A program made the translations under genes and the position numbers. From the NCBI GenBank assembly GCA_963682175.1, contig OY821772.1, forward strand, positions 61,216,925 through 61,280,924: a stretch of 64,000 nucleotides of DNA, given 5' to 3'. Below are positions 1 through 10,462 of the stretch, in pieces. The first letter of the stretch is position 1, and each line of letters opens with the position of its first letter. The notes under the pieces were generated by a model that saw only the letters and a list, made by a program, of their open reading frames with translations, made no database searches and was not told where the DNA came from. This DNA is from Triglochin maritima. Its lineage: Eukaryota > Streptophyta > Magnoliopsida > Alismatales > Juncaginaceae.

Positions 1-1035
1 TAACACGTCAGCTGCCAGTTCAGCGTCCAGTCAACCAAAACTTCTGCGCGGGAAAATGTAAATTACGAATTGTTGGATGCGACGGTTCATTTCCCTAAAT
101 CACGATTAGACGGTTCGACTTCACGTACATCAGTAGCGGCGGTACAACATTCGAGTAACTTTCCCCATTTCACCCGGAGTTCCTTTCCATACGCTCATCC
201 AAAACCTTCATTGCTCCAAAACCTTTCCATTCCAGTAACGAAAACCAAGACAAGGCGAAAATGGATCCTTCTCTACCTGAAACCTCCATTGCTCCTGAAA
301 TTGTAGCCGCGCAGGTGTTTTGTCAACCATGTTCTTTCTGGTTCATTTTAAGGTTCATTATTGGCCTCTAACAATTTTTTTGTGTGGTTTAAGGGAAGCA
401 CGTACTACTTCCGCGAAACCAAGTGCAGTTTCGCGGCCCTTCACAAGCAGTTCGACCGGATGAAGGAGGAGGAGAAAAATGTCTTCCAACGGACGCCTTT
501 CAGTCACTTCCTCAGCTTTCCTCACGTGACAACTGACAACGAGATACTGGGTTGGTTCGTCGAACACTTCGACGCCAATGAAGTCGGTCTGAGAATAGCC
601 ACTGGGGTGGTCCCATTTACGGTAGAAGACGTCGCCCTTCTACTTGGACTAAGAGTACATGGGCAGAGAGTGGATATGGATGCCATGTACGTAGAGAAAC
701 GTGACGGGGTTAACCTCGACAACACCCAGCTACTGGGTCATCTTACCGCCACGAGCAAGATGGGCGAGGAGGAGGAGTACGTCCGACTCCTTATTTCTAT
801 GATTTTCAATCATTTTTTGTTCTTCGATGGATCACTGCGAACTAAAGCGTGGTACACGAAACACCTTAAGAACCTCAAGCGCCTCAAGAGATATGCGTGG
901 GCAAATGCGGTTCACACTTTCTTGGTTGAAGGCCTGGAGGAAGCCCAACGGGACCTCTCGAGGAGGAGATCGTCAGCGAACTTCTCTATGAAGCAGGGCT
1001 ACGTGTCTGGTTGTGTTGCCGTATTACAAGTAAGC

Positions 1036-1770
1036 ATCTTGGTCCGGAATGAGTGTTGTGTCAGTCCGGAGTAGTGTCGGTTTATGTCCGGAATAAGTGT
1101 GTTGCCTGTCCGGAATAGTCTTGTATGTGTCCGGAATGACTGTCTTGCTTGTCCGGAATACGTCTTGTGTCTGTCCGGAATACGTCTTGTGTCTGTCCTG
1201 AATAGTGTTGTCTCTGTCCGGAATAAGTGTCTTGAGGTTGTCCGGAATAAGTGTCTTGTGGTTGTCCGGAATGAGTGTTGTGTCAGTCCGGAGTAGTGTT
1301 GGTTTATGTCCGGAATAAGTGTGTTGCCTGTCCGGAATAGTCCTGTATGTGTCCGGAATGATTGTCTTGTCTGTCCGGAATACGTCTTGTGTCTGTCCGG
1401 GATAAGTCTTGTGTCTGTCCTGAATAGTGTTGTCTCTGTCTGGAATAAGTCTTGTGTCTGTCCGAGATAAGTTTTGTGTCTGTCCTCAATAGTGTTGTCT
1501 CTGTCCGGAATAAGTGTCTTGAGGTTGTCCGGAATGAGTGTTGTCTCTGTCCGGAATAAGTGTGTTGCCTGTCCGGAATAAGTGTGTTGCCAGTCCGGAA
1601 TAGTCCTGTATGTGTCCGGAATGAGTGTCTTGTCTGTCCGGAATACGTCTTGTGTCTGTCCGGAATAAGTAATTTGTATGTCCGGAATACGTCTGCGTCT
1701 GTCCGGAATAAGAGTTGTGTCTGTCCGGAATAAGAGTTGTGTCTGTCCGGAATTAGTGTTTGGTCTTTCT
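1036..1770 (+). repeat. 22-bp minisatellite (GTCCGGAATAAG type) filling intron 2 of the Ulp1 gene
   Basis: About 30 units end in GTCCGG, and most step by exactly 22 bp (a few are 21 or 24). A typical unit is AATAAGTGTGTTGCCTGTCC followed by GG. The array fills the proposed intron 1030-1836 almost border to border and does not enter exons. Neighbouring units differ mainly in the middle of the spacer, while the TCCGGA core is kept. Confidence 0.9.
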
Positions 1771-2327
1771 GATTAACGTTATGAGACTGTCCTGGGGATG
1801 TTATGTTTCTGTTTTTTAACTCATTCCTGTTTTCAGGTGTGGCTTTGCGAGAAGTTCAAATTGGGGGATCCCCGGTCAGCATTTCCACGGTTCAAGTGTT
1901 GGACCGAAATGTTTAGCAGACGCCAAATCCTTAGAAAATGGGAAGATCGAGGCATCAACTTGTCCCGGATATACTCGGGCCAATTTGAGTTGAAGGGCAC
2001 CCCAAAACTCAGTGCACGGGAGCATTCACTGTTGTCAGAGGATCAATTTCCTCCTGCAGCAGCAACTCCCGCAGCGAAGGAAACACCTTCAACTCCTGCA
2101 GAAGCAACGGTCGCCTCGAAGGAAACACCTTCAACATCCACTCTACCAAGGATACAACTCAGTGAATGCAGCATTCCATGTGACCCACTGCTACAAGAGT
2201 TGGAACTTAGTGAGGTGAAGACGAAATGGCTGCGAGCCGAAGCAGCACTTAGGGAGGCGACCGTTAAAATTAACAACCTGGAGGAAGAACTCCGGATCTC
2301 TCAAGAAGAGTGTCGTGAGCTGAGAGT

Positions 2328-3062
2328 CCGTGGGGAGGAGGAAGAGAGGGAAAAGAGGGAGGAGGAAGAGAGAAATAAGAGGGAGGCAGAGGAGAGGGAA
2401 GAGAGGGAGGAGGAAGAGAGAAATAAGAGGGAGGCGGAGGAGAGGGAAAAGAGGGAGGAGGAAGAGAGAAGTAAGAGGGAGGCGGAGGAGAGGGAGAAGA
2501 GAGGGAGAAGAGAGGGAGAAGAGAGAGGAGGAAGAAAGGAAGAAAAGGAACGAGGAAGAGAGGGAGAAGAGGGAGGAGGAAGAGAAGAAGAAGAGGGAGG
2601 AGAATGAGAGGAATAAAAGGGAGGAGGATGAGAAGAAGAAGAGGGAGGAGGATGAGAAGCATAAGAGGGAGGAGGAAGAGAGGAAGAGGAGGGAGGAGGA
2701 AGAGAGGAAGAGAAGGGAGGAGGAGGATGAGAAGAAGAGGAGGGAGGAGGATGAGAGGAATAAGAGGGAGGAGGAAGAGAGGAGGAAGAGGAAGGAGGAA
2801 GAGAGAAAAAAGAGGAGGAGGATGAGAGGAATAAGAGGGAGGAGGAAGAGAGGAAGACGAGGAAGGAGGAAGAGAGAAAAAGGAGGAGGGAGGAAGAGAG
2901 GAAGAAGAGGGAGGAGGAAGACAGGAAGAAGAGGAAGGAGGAAGAGGGAGAGAAGAGGACGGAGGAAGAGAGAAAAAAGCGGAGGGAGGAAGAGGGAGAG
3001 AAGAGGAAGGAGGAAGAAAGGAAGGAGGAAGTTATGAGGAGACAGGAGGAAAGAAAGAGGAA
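2328..3062 (+). repeat. Homopurine tract, about 0.7 kb
   Basis: Nearly every base of the plus strand is A or G, in GAGGARGARAGR-type repeats; the sparse pyrimidines fall mostly in GAT and AAT codons. It encodes the Glu/Arg coiled coil of the Ulp1 gene. Because GAG, AGG and GGA repeats stay open in every frame, the tract tolerates frameshifts, which explains the large overlapping antisense Leu/Ser reading frames. Tracts of this kind can form triplex DNA. Confidence 0.9.
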
Positions 3063-4182
3063 GGCTGGGGTTGCGCTTCCGCTTTTGCACCCTCAAAAAA
3101 TGCGGACCATTAAACCACGCTTGCGCACAGAACACATAGACGAAGCGCAAAGCAAATCTGGCCAAGATGAGGCACAAAAGATTGCCGCAGAAAAACAAGA
3201 AGAAATAAAGGAGGCCGAAGAAGCCACCACAAAAACAAAAGGGCCCGAAGAAGCCAGTGAAGAAACAGCGAAAGATGAACTGGCCGCCCATGTTTCGTCC
3301 ACGAGGCCAGATGTGGATGAGACCGCCTTGAGAACGCTGACCAATGATGAGGTACATTGTTTATTGAATGCAACGGCTCCCGAGCGAGAAGCAAAAGATA
3401 TTATCTGGAGGGGGTTCTCAGCATTATCAGCAGGGGTGATCTCAAGGTAATAATTTCGCGAGGCACAGAAATCACCAACGAAACTCTTGACGGCCTAATT
3501 GAGGTACTCGTCAGAAGAGGAGGGCAAAAAAAGGTGGTCTGCTTATCAACCTTCGAATCGGAAATGATTGTGGAGGGACAGGGAGAAGATATAAAGAAAG
3601 ATTATTTACTCCCAAAAATTGAAGGACTTAATGTGGAGGAAGTCGTCATCGCACAGCCATGCTGTTTGTCTGGCCACTGGACTCTGTTCGTTGCCCACGA
3701 CGGACCTCGATCAGAGTTCATTCAGTACAACAGCATCTCCCGCACGCTTAAAAGATGTGAAAATCCTAACCGTTTAGTCGGAACTCATGAATGCACCGCG
3801 TCTAAGATAGCGGGATTCTGGCGAGGGTTTTTGGCGGTCGAATGGCCACTGAGAGTTGACAGGAAGGGTAGCCAACGACAGCTAGCGGGGAGTAACGACT
3901 GCGGGCCATACGTTTTGTACTGGATCAAGCGTTTGATGGAGAATGCTGATCCGACGAAACCGAAGCAGAGCAAGGTTCTTCACCGTTTTAGAGGCGATTT
4001 GGCCAATTTCTTACTCGAAGACTCTGGGATGTGCGATCAACAATAAACGCCCTGAAAATGTTTCAATTTTTTTTCCCCAAAGTTATACATGTATACATGT
4101 TAAAATTACATAGACTATTTGAATGATTTATCAATACAAGGACATTTGGTGTTGGTTTTTTATATATAAATGATTTTCTTTT

Positions 4183-5135
4183 TTCCGGACATACATGATA
4201 CGTAATCCGGACGGACATATAACGTAATCCGGACGGACATATAACGTAATCCGGACAGACAAACTATGTAATCCGGACTGCCTAATTACGTATTCCGGAC
4301 ATACTGGTCACTTAATCAGGACATAAATAAAACGTAATCCGGACATTGATGTAACGTAATCCGGACATACTGGTAACTTAATCCGGACATAAATACAACT
4401 TATTCCGGACAGAAATTAACGTAATCCGGACAGACAAACAATGTAATTCGTACAACCTAAGTACGTCTTCCGGACATACTGGTCACTTAATCCGGACATA
4501 AATAAAACATAAACCGGACATACTGTTAACTTAATCCGGACTTAAATAAAACTTATTCCGGACGGACATATAACGTAATCCGGACAGACAACAATGTAAT
4601 CCGGACGGCCTAATTACGTATTCCGGACATACTGATCACTTAATCCGGACATAAATAAAACTTATTCCGGACGGACATATAACGTAATCCGGACAGACAA
4701 ACAATGTAATCCGGACTGCCTAATTACGTATTCCGGACATACTGGTCACTTAATCCGGACTTTGATGTTACGTAATCCGGACGGACATATAACGTAATCC
4801 GGACATACTGGTAACTTAATCCGGACATAAATACAACTTATTCCGGACAGATATTAACGTAATCCGGACAGACAAACAATGTAATTCGTACAGCCTAAGT
4901 ACGTCTTCCGGACATACTGGTCACTTAATCCGGACATAAATAAAACATAAACCGGACATACTGTTAACTTAATCCGGACATAAATAAAACTTATTCCGGA
5001 CGGATATATAACGTAATCCGGACAGACAAACAATGTAATCCGGACGGCCTAATTACGTATTCCGGACATACTGGTCACTTAATCCGGACTTAAATAAAAA
5101 ATAAACCGGACAGACATATAACGTAATCAGGACAG
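4183..5135. repeat. 22-bp minisatellite with higher-order structure between the two convergent MULE genes
   Basis: Units end in TAATCCGG or TATTCCGG with spacers such as ACATACTGGTCACT, ACATAAATAAAACT, ACGGACATATAACG, ACAGACAAACAATG and ACGGCCTAATTACG. Each unit is 22 bp. These five types recur in nearly the same order, giving a higher-order repeat of about 110 bp. The array fills most of the gap between the Ulp1 stop (4046) and the transposase stop (5362). Confidence 0.92.
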
Positions 5136-5225
5136 ACATACAACAAACCAAAATTACTTAATATATTTGTCGCCATGAGAAATTAATTCACAAACGATCA
5201 AGCAAAGAAAGGGTTGAATCTTATG

Positions 5226-5328
5226 CAATAATACAATGACTTTCAACAAAATTACATACAATGACTTTCAACAAAATTACATACAATGACTTTCAACAAA
5301 ATTACAATGACTTTCAACAAAATTACAT
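5226..5328. repeat. Short tandem repeat, four copies of about 26 bp
   Basis: Four copies of ACAATGACTTTCAACAAAAT with a short TACAT tail lie just beyond the transposase stop, probably in its 3' untranslated region. The homologous spot in copy 2 (near 44400) has only one unit, so the array expanded in this copy. Confidence 0.8.
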
Positions 5329-5361
5329 AGGAATAATTCCAACCAAGGACAAATACAATAA

Positions 5362-8075
5362 TCAAGGAGGAACTCCCTCATAATGCAAATTCATGTCCCA
5401 GTCATCGAAATCGTGATCCCCCGGTTTGGGTGCTGCAGGGTGTAACGGGGGTAGAGCCTTCTTCCTGTTGATTTTCTTAACGTTACTTTTAATTATTTTC
5501 TCAGACAAAGAAATCCGTCGTTTGCTCGGCGGTCTGCCTTTCCGTATTGTCTTATCCGGATTGAGAACGGATGTACCAGCGAACACAAGATCAGGTCGTT
5601 GCATACGTTCCTTAAGCAACTCAAGTGCCTCTACCGCCTGAAGATATCTGTCGTTTGAGTCGAAAGCGGCCTCGGCGATCCAAAGCGCACGACCCATTAT
5701 GTCGTCGTGGCGACGAAGCGCATCGTTCCCCGTTATGCCGCTTTGAAGAGGAAACTTGACTCCATAGCTCCTTCGGATAACCTTCCTCCATCGGTGGACG
5801 ATGTAAGACTCGGGGAGCAACGCGTTTGGACGTATTCGGGTAATAACAACATAAACGTGACAACATAGGATACCGACGTGATAAAACATCCTGCAATCGC
5901 ATACCCACTTCTCATCGATAATTTGCACTGTGAACCGTTTCGACAATGGGAGGATATGTGTCAATACATGTTCGGTCACGTTGAAGTGCAATGTGTCGTC
6001 CTCGTTGAACTCATCCTTGATGTCGCAGTACATCATCTTCCCAATTTCTAACTGCACCTTCTTGAAGACACCCACCGTATACAACTCGCTCAATTGCCTC
6101 TCGAATGGATATTTCGAAATCAATTGCGGAGCCTTATGCTGACAATCGAAATCAGACTGAGCTTCCTTCTCATACTTGTGGCGTAGTGCGAGTTCGTATT
6201 GTTGAACGAACTGCTTAAGTGTCGTCCTTGATGTGAGGTACTTATCGAAGAAGGCGTTCATACCCTCACTTCTCTGGGTTGATGCCATCCCGGCGGAAAA
6301 ACAATCCCGCGAAAATGCAGGTACCCAGTGCTCTCGAATTGCATAAATGGATCGGAGCCAATTATTGTCGTGCAACTCGAAATCATCTAGAAATCCCTGG
6401 CAATTCCGCTCGAATTCTGCCGGAGTCTTGGAATCGAATACACAGTTGTTGAGGTCAAACAACGTATGCTCCCGGTACTTCTTGGGCAGCTTCACAGGGG
6501 CCTTATTCATTATGTGCCATATACAAAATCTGTGTCGCGCTTCAGGGAACACAGTCCTCACAGCCGAAGCTATGGCGCCACATTGGTCTGTTATGATCGC
6601 CGGGGGGCTTGTATCTGCACACAACGCGATCAAGATAAAAACATATGTTAATCCGGACAGAAATAACGTAAACCGGACAGACGTCAAGGGTAAACCGGAC
6701 GAGCAAAAGACGTAAACCGGACAGACGTAAGGGATAAACCGGACGAGCAAAAGACGTAAACCGGACATGCGTCAAGGGTAAACCGGACAGACGTAAGGGA
6801 TAAACCGGACGCGCAAAAAACGTAAACCGGACAGACGTAAGGGATAAACCGGACGAGCAAAATACGTAAACCGGACAGACATAAGGGATAAAACGGACGA
6901 GCAAAAGACGTAAACCGGACAGACGTAAGGGATAAACAGGACGAGCAAAAGACGTAAACAGGACAGACGTAAGAGATAAACCGGACGAGCAAAATACGTA
7001 AACCGGACAGACGTAAAGGATAAACCGGACGAGCAAAAGACGTAAAACGGACAGACGTAAGGGAGTAACCGGACAGGCACACAACGTAAAATGGACAAAG
7101 CCGGACAAAATAAAACACGTACCGTTCATGCACGTCAACCATGTTTGGAACAACCAAATGTAATTTTGTGTCGTCTCGGAAGAGAGGAGTGCGCAACCGA
7201 GTAGGACGGACTGGTAGTGGTGATTTACCCCCACAAATGGGGCAAAAGGCATTTCATACTTGTTTGTTATGTATGTTGTGTCGAAACATATTGCATCTCC
7301 AAAGTAAGAGTAAGCAGCTCGAGAACGACTGTCGGCCCAGAACACATTTCGTAGTCTGCCTTCGTCGTCCATATCCATTACGTAAAAGAAGCGGGAATCA
7401 TTCTTCTGCATCCTGATGAAATAATCTTGGATAGCTTGCGCATCTCCTGGTCCCATTTTGAGGTTTCTAACCTCGTTCACAACATTCCTGCGAAACATAA
7501 TTTTTATGACAAAGCTAAATGCGTAACTTCAACCAGGTTAAGTGGAGAATAAATAACCTTAGGTCCCGCTCGTTGAAAGACAATTTATCGTGACCTCCAG
7601 CTTCGACCACAAAAGATTGCATGGTCTTGGCGGCAGATATACCGGCAGCATCATTGCACGAAATGCGTGCTCTGGCGGACTCCGGGACGGATCGTTTTTG
7701 TCGGTGGAAGCGCATCTGGTCTTCCGACAGCATGGCGTGATTATGTTCGAGATCTACGTAGTTAATTACGTAGCCTCTGGATGGATTACCGGAGACCCTA
7801 ATCCGCGCAGTGCATTCGACCCTATCGGATAACCTATGTTTCGGTCTACCTTCACCTTGGTTTCCGGGAGCATTACCTTCCTTTGAGCAAGTAAGAGTGG
7901 CCCGTATTACAACACCATGACCGTAATGAGATTGCCTTATCTTCACACCAAAACCACAGGAATCGGCGTATGAAACGTAAAATGCTTTGGCTTCTTCGAA
8001 GGAAGGAAAATTCATCATCACTTGAGGGACGTTGGAGGCATGAGCCGGCTGTGAGGACACATTTACGAGTGCCAT
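5362..8075 (-). CDS. MULE transposase, FAR1/FHY3-type (Jittery-like lineage), 711 aa, apparently intact
   Basis: Exons on the minus strand are 8075-7558, 7487-7123 and 6614-5362. The lengths 518, 365 and 1253 sum to 712 codons with no internal stop. Domains in order: a FAR1-type zinc-binding DNA-binding region (FPSFEEAKAFYVSYADSCGF ... HNHAM, about residues 22-110), the MULE transposase core with candidate DDE residues in CFDTTY (about 242), ITDQ (about 304) and QRSEGMNAFF (about 411), and a SWIM zinc finger (WVCDCRMFYHVGILCCHV). It would catalyse cut-and-paste movement of the element in the nucleus. The Met at 8075 is preferred to the one at 8144 because it is kept in all three copies here, while the codons before it are frameshifted between copies. 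Intron 1 is 70 bp. Intron 2 (508 bp) is almost entirely minisatellite. Confidence 0.88.
6646..7105 (-). repeat. 44-bp (2 x 22) minisatellite inside intron 2 of the transposase gene
   Basis: Two 22-bp half-units alternate. On the plus strand one starts ACAGACGTAAGGGATAAACC then GG, and the other starts ACGAGCAAAAGACGTAAACC then GG. In the coding sense the core reads GTCCGGTTTA. The array lies within the intron 6615-7122 and stops before both splice sites. It is about five 44-bp units longer than the same intron in copy 2. Confidence 0.92.
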
Positions 8076-8277
8076 TACAGTACAACAAAAATGGAGGAAG
8101 GAGAGAAGAAGGAATGGTTCGTAGGATCGGAATAACCTAGACACTCATATTTGTATCTCCGTGACGCGCCAAACAATAAGAAAGAAGACGGAGGACGTGC
8201 TGATTTGAAAAGCATTAAATGCGATGGTGGACGCATCGGGAAAATAAAACAACAGCAACAAAAAATCAGGAGTAAGT

Positions 8278-8412
8278 AGTTCGTCTGTCCGGAATAAGTG
8301 TTCCGTCTGTCCGGAATAAGTATTCCAACTGTCCGGAATAAATAGTAACTGTGTCCGGAATAAGTTACGTGCTTGTCCAGAAACTAAAGAAAATGAATGA
8401 TGTGTGTGTCCG
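8278..8412. repeat. Subterminal 22-bp TCCGGA minisatellite, about five units
   Basis: Units such as AATAAGTGTTCCGTCTGTCC plus GG step by 22 bp upstream of the transposase start. The homologous stretches in copy 2 (41395-41490 and 47140-47240) keep three or four degenerate units. Confidence 0.85.
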
Positions 8413-8589
8413 GAAAAAAGTGAATTTAATAAAGAGAATGGAAGAAATAGGAGGACGAATGTTGAGTGTAGGAGCGCCAACATGATGAAAGAATGAAGTG
8501 ATTTGAGACGCATTAATGAGGGATGGCGATGGATGGCGAAATTTGTACGAAACGAGGAATAAACTAAACAAAGAAATTGTTTCTGGGGA

Positions 8590-8694
8590 GAGAGCGAACT
8601 CAGCCGCGTCTGCTGACTGGGTTGCCCACATCAGCCATTCTGCTGACTGGGTTTGCAGCGTCCGTGACGCGAAGCGTTCAACAAACATTTCCCA
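8590..8694. repeat. Right terminal region of MULE copy 1
   Basis: GC-rich end with two direct copies of CTGCTGACTGGGTT followed by GCAGCGTCCGTGACGCGAAG and CAACAAACATTTCCC. The outermost part resembles the ends of copy 2 in inverted orientation, so this is taken as the terminal inverted repeat. Confidence 0.65.
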
Positions 8695-9194
8695 TTAGCT
8701 AAATGGACATCACACACATACACATCGATCTAGCTTGTACTTATTAGTTTTCAGTTTCAGAGTAGCTAATTTGTGGTTGAAACTTGAAAGAACAATGGCA
8801 TCTTGAAGGTATGTCACTGTAGTCTCCCACGTCCCACCGCACGCCGGCCCACTTGGATCGATATTCCTGCCACCTTGTTCTGCTCTGCTCCGGTGGTAGG
8901 TAAAAAAAGAAGCTCATTACCTGCGCCAATTAGCTTACCTCCTATTATTATGTGGTGCGGTGGACTCTAGCTTTCACTAATTATACGTTATAATATTATT
9001 ATTTTTAGAGTCTTTCGATTTGGTGCTTAATATATATAGCTCCATCAAAGAAATCAAACTGGAGGGCCACACGTACTAGAGAATCGGGTCGCCAAACGAT
9101 ATCCACTGCAACCTAATTTAATTATTAATTATTAGTTATAAGTGGCATTCTTGTTGTGTTGAACACACATCGTCTACCTACCTAGCTAGCTAGC
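8695..9194. other. Intergenic DNA, no gene seen
   Basis: AT-rich unique sequence between the MULE and the next element. Reading frames are short and show no family signature. Confidence 0.6.
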
Positions 9195-10440
9195 AAATTA
9201 GAGCACCCTCAACGATGCTCTTTGCTCAGGCGCCCGGGAAGGGCGCCCGAGCAACCCTCTCTTAACGGGAGGATGCGTCCTGGGTGCCCAGGCGGGGGTC
9301 ACGTTCCCCCCATTGGTTCCGATTTTTTTTGTTTTAAAGATAAAGATTTATTTATATATAATTAGGATAATGTATTAATTAGGTAAATTGAATTAAATTA
9401 ATTAGGTGTTGAAAAATAATTGAAAAAATGTTTTATGATTAATTATCTCTTTTTTGGGATTTATTTAGATAAAATTAAAAAATCATAAGCAAAATAAGAA
9501 ATAGTAGTAAAATAATCATACACTTCGGAAACAAAATACAATATAAATACAGAATATGAAATAAGGAAAGAAAGACAGTCCTCCTACGGATACGAAATTT
9601 AAACTACCAGAATACTAATAAACTACAACAGACATATTGATATTACAAATGAAACACATGAGCACCTACAGATATCCTTGTGTTTTAGCTCACTCCTTGA
9701 GTTCAGCAAGTGCTTCTTTATCGAATTCGTCCTTGTTTTCCTTCTTCATCAGAGCAAATAGGACATCAAGTTTCTTGCTGTTGAGTTCTATTTGGAAATT
9801 CGCCTCAACTTTGATGTGTTTCCACTCCACCCGTTCTTCGTAACGTAAATATTTGTCCTCTTTCACGTTTGCGCTATATTCAATTTGTTTCCCCGGTTCT
9901 AACATATCAGGATCAAGTTGTGCCTGAAATGGTTGTTTCCCCTTCTTTTTTTAGCTTTTTTAACACCTTCAGGACGAGGACATGTTTCGAACACCATTTC
10001 ATCTGTTGAAGGTGTTGCGTGACTCTCATCGTCGTCAGTGTTTTTTCTTTTCCCACTGCTAAAACTCTCCGGACTTTCTACAGCGACGTTTCCGGTGGGA
10101 AGTACAAGCGCAACAGACTCCCATTTAGGGTACCTGCGTAACAAAAACCACACATGCATGTACTGAAATTTGGCGTTGTGTTCGTTCATAGATGGTGTGC
10201 GCATCATGGATGACATCGTCCTCGTTGTAACCACTTCTCTTCCTCCACACCGCCTGGTCGAAGCAACCGACCCATTGGTTCACAGATGACGATGTACGCC
10301 TCCATCGCCCCTTCAATGATTCATCGTTACGCTCTACTGCACCTGGCTCGCCTGAGTCATTGAAGATGCGCTCCACACGTCTCCATCGATTCAATCCACT
10401 TCACAGAACACTCAGTCTAATCATATGAAACTAGTTCGGT
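9195..10440 (-). mobile_element. Degenerate PIF/Harbinger-like element (borders approximate)
   Basis: The left side has a GC-rich stretch (GAGCACCCTCAACGATGCTC, then GGCGCCCGGG-type inverted motifs) of the kind seen at the ends of plant PIF/Harbinger elements and MITEs. Inside lies a broken gene with the NAM-associated/Myb-type protein that often accompanies Harbinger transposases. I could not find a convincing right end or a TWA target duplication, so the class is an inference. Confidence 0.35.
9690..10394 (-). pseudogene. NAM-associated / Myb-SANT-like protein, two frameshifts
   Basis: Reading from 10394 downward, the translated pieces look like one protein of the plant 'NAM-associated C-terminal' family, often mislabelled glutathione S-transferase T3-like. 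First comes a region with GRWRRTSSSVNQWVGCFDQA and DDVIHDAHTIYE. After a one-base shift near 10165 comes FQYMHVWFLLRRYPKWESVA. After a second shift near 9945 comes a Glu/Lys-rich tail ending at 9690. This family includes the companion DNA-binding proteins of PIF/Harbinger transposons. The frameshifts and the missing N-terminal start argue for a dead copy. Function cannot be assigned beyond that. Confidence 0.6.
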
Positions 10441-10462
10441 CGTCCGCTTTTGGTATCCAAAA

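Larger units (their letters stand above)
261..4046 (+). pseudogene. PMD-like / coiled-coil / Ulp1 (C48) protease gene of the MULE, frame-disrupted
   Basis: Proposed exons are 261-314, 394-1029, 1837 to about 3351, and 3447-4046, all with GT-AG borders and matching phase. Exon 2 encodes a plant-mobile-domain-like region (FTVEDVALLLGLRVHGQRVD). Exon 3 begins VWLCEKFKLGD and runs into a very long Glu/Arg/Lys coiled coil. Exon 4 encodes a cysteine protease of the Ulp1 SUMO-protease family, with His in SGHWTLFV and Cys in SNDCGPYVLYW; the usual Asp position reads Asn (QYNSIS). Within the purine-rich coiled coil the Glu-rich frame shifts near 2505 and shifts back near 2815. The original frame meets stops at 2605 and 2614, so the copy looks broken unless the low-complexity run is misassembled. 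The ATG at 261 is chosen because its 18 codons end exactly at a splice donor. Such proteins are known in MULEs, but their role is unsettled. Confidence 0.65.
1..8694. mobile_element. MULE-family DNA transposon carrying an Ulp1 gene (copy 1, left tip outside window)
   Basis: This is a Mutator-like element with two convergent genes: a PMD-like/coiled-coil/Ulp1 gene on the plus strand and a FAR1-type transposase gene on the minus strand. That content matches the known Ulp1-carrying plant MULEs (Kaonashi/KI type). The right end is placed near 8694, where the minus strand begins GGGAAATGTTTGTTGAACGC. This resembles the outer end of the second copy at 41143 (GGAAAATGTTTAGTAGACGC). The left end is only inferred: bases 1-105 match 41038-41142, where about 35 further GC-rich bases lie upstream, so the tip should be a few tens of bases outside the window. 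No target duplication can be checked. Confidence 0.8.

Noticed and set aside
2191..3357. A 388-codon minus-strand reading frame rich in Leu, Ser and Phe
   Set aside because: It is the antisense of the homopurine tract; a strand made only of C and T cannot form stop codons. No protein-like composition.
4183..5135. CRISPR-like array (regular repeat and spacer)
   Set aside because: The repeats are too short, the spacers are themselves repeated, and the setting is a plant transposon. It is a minisatellite.
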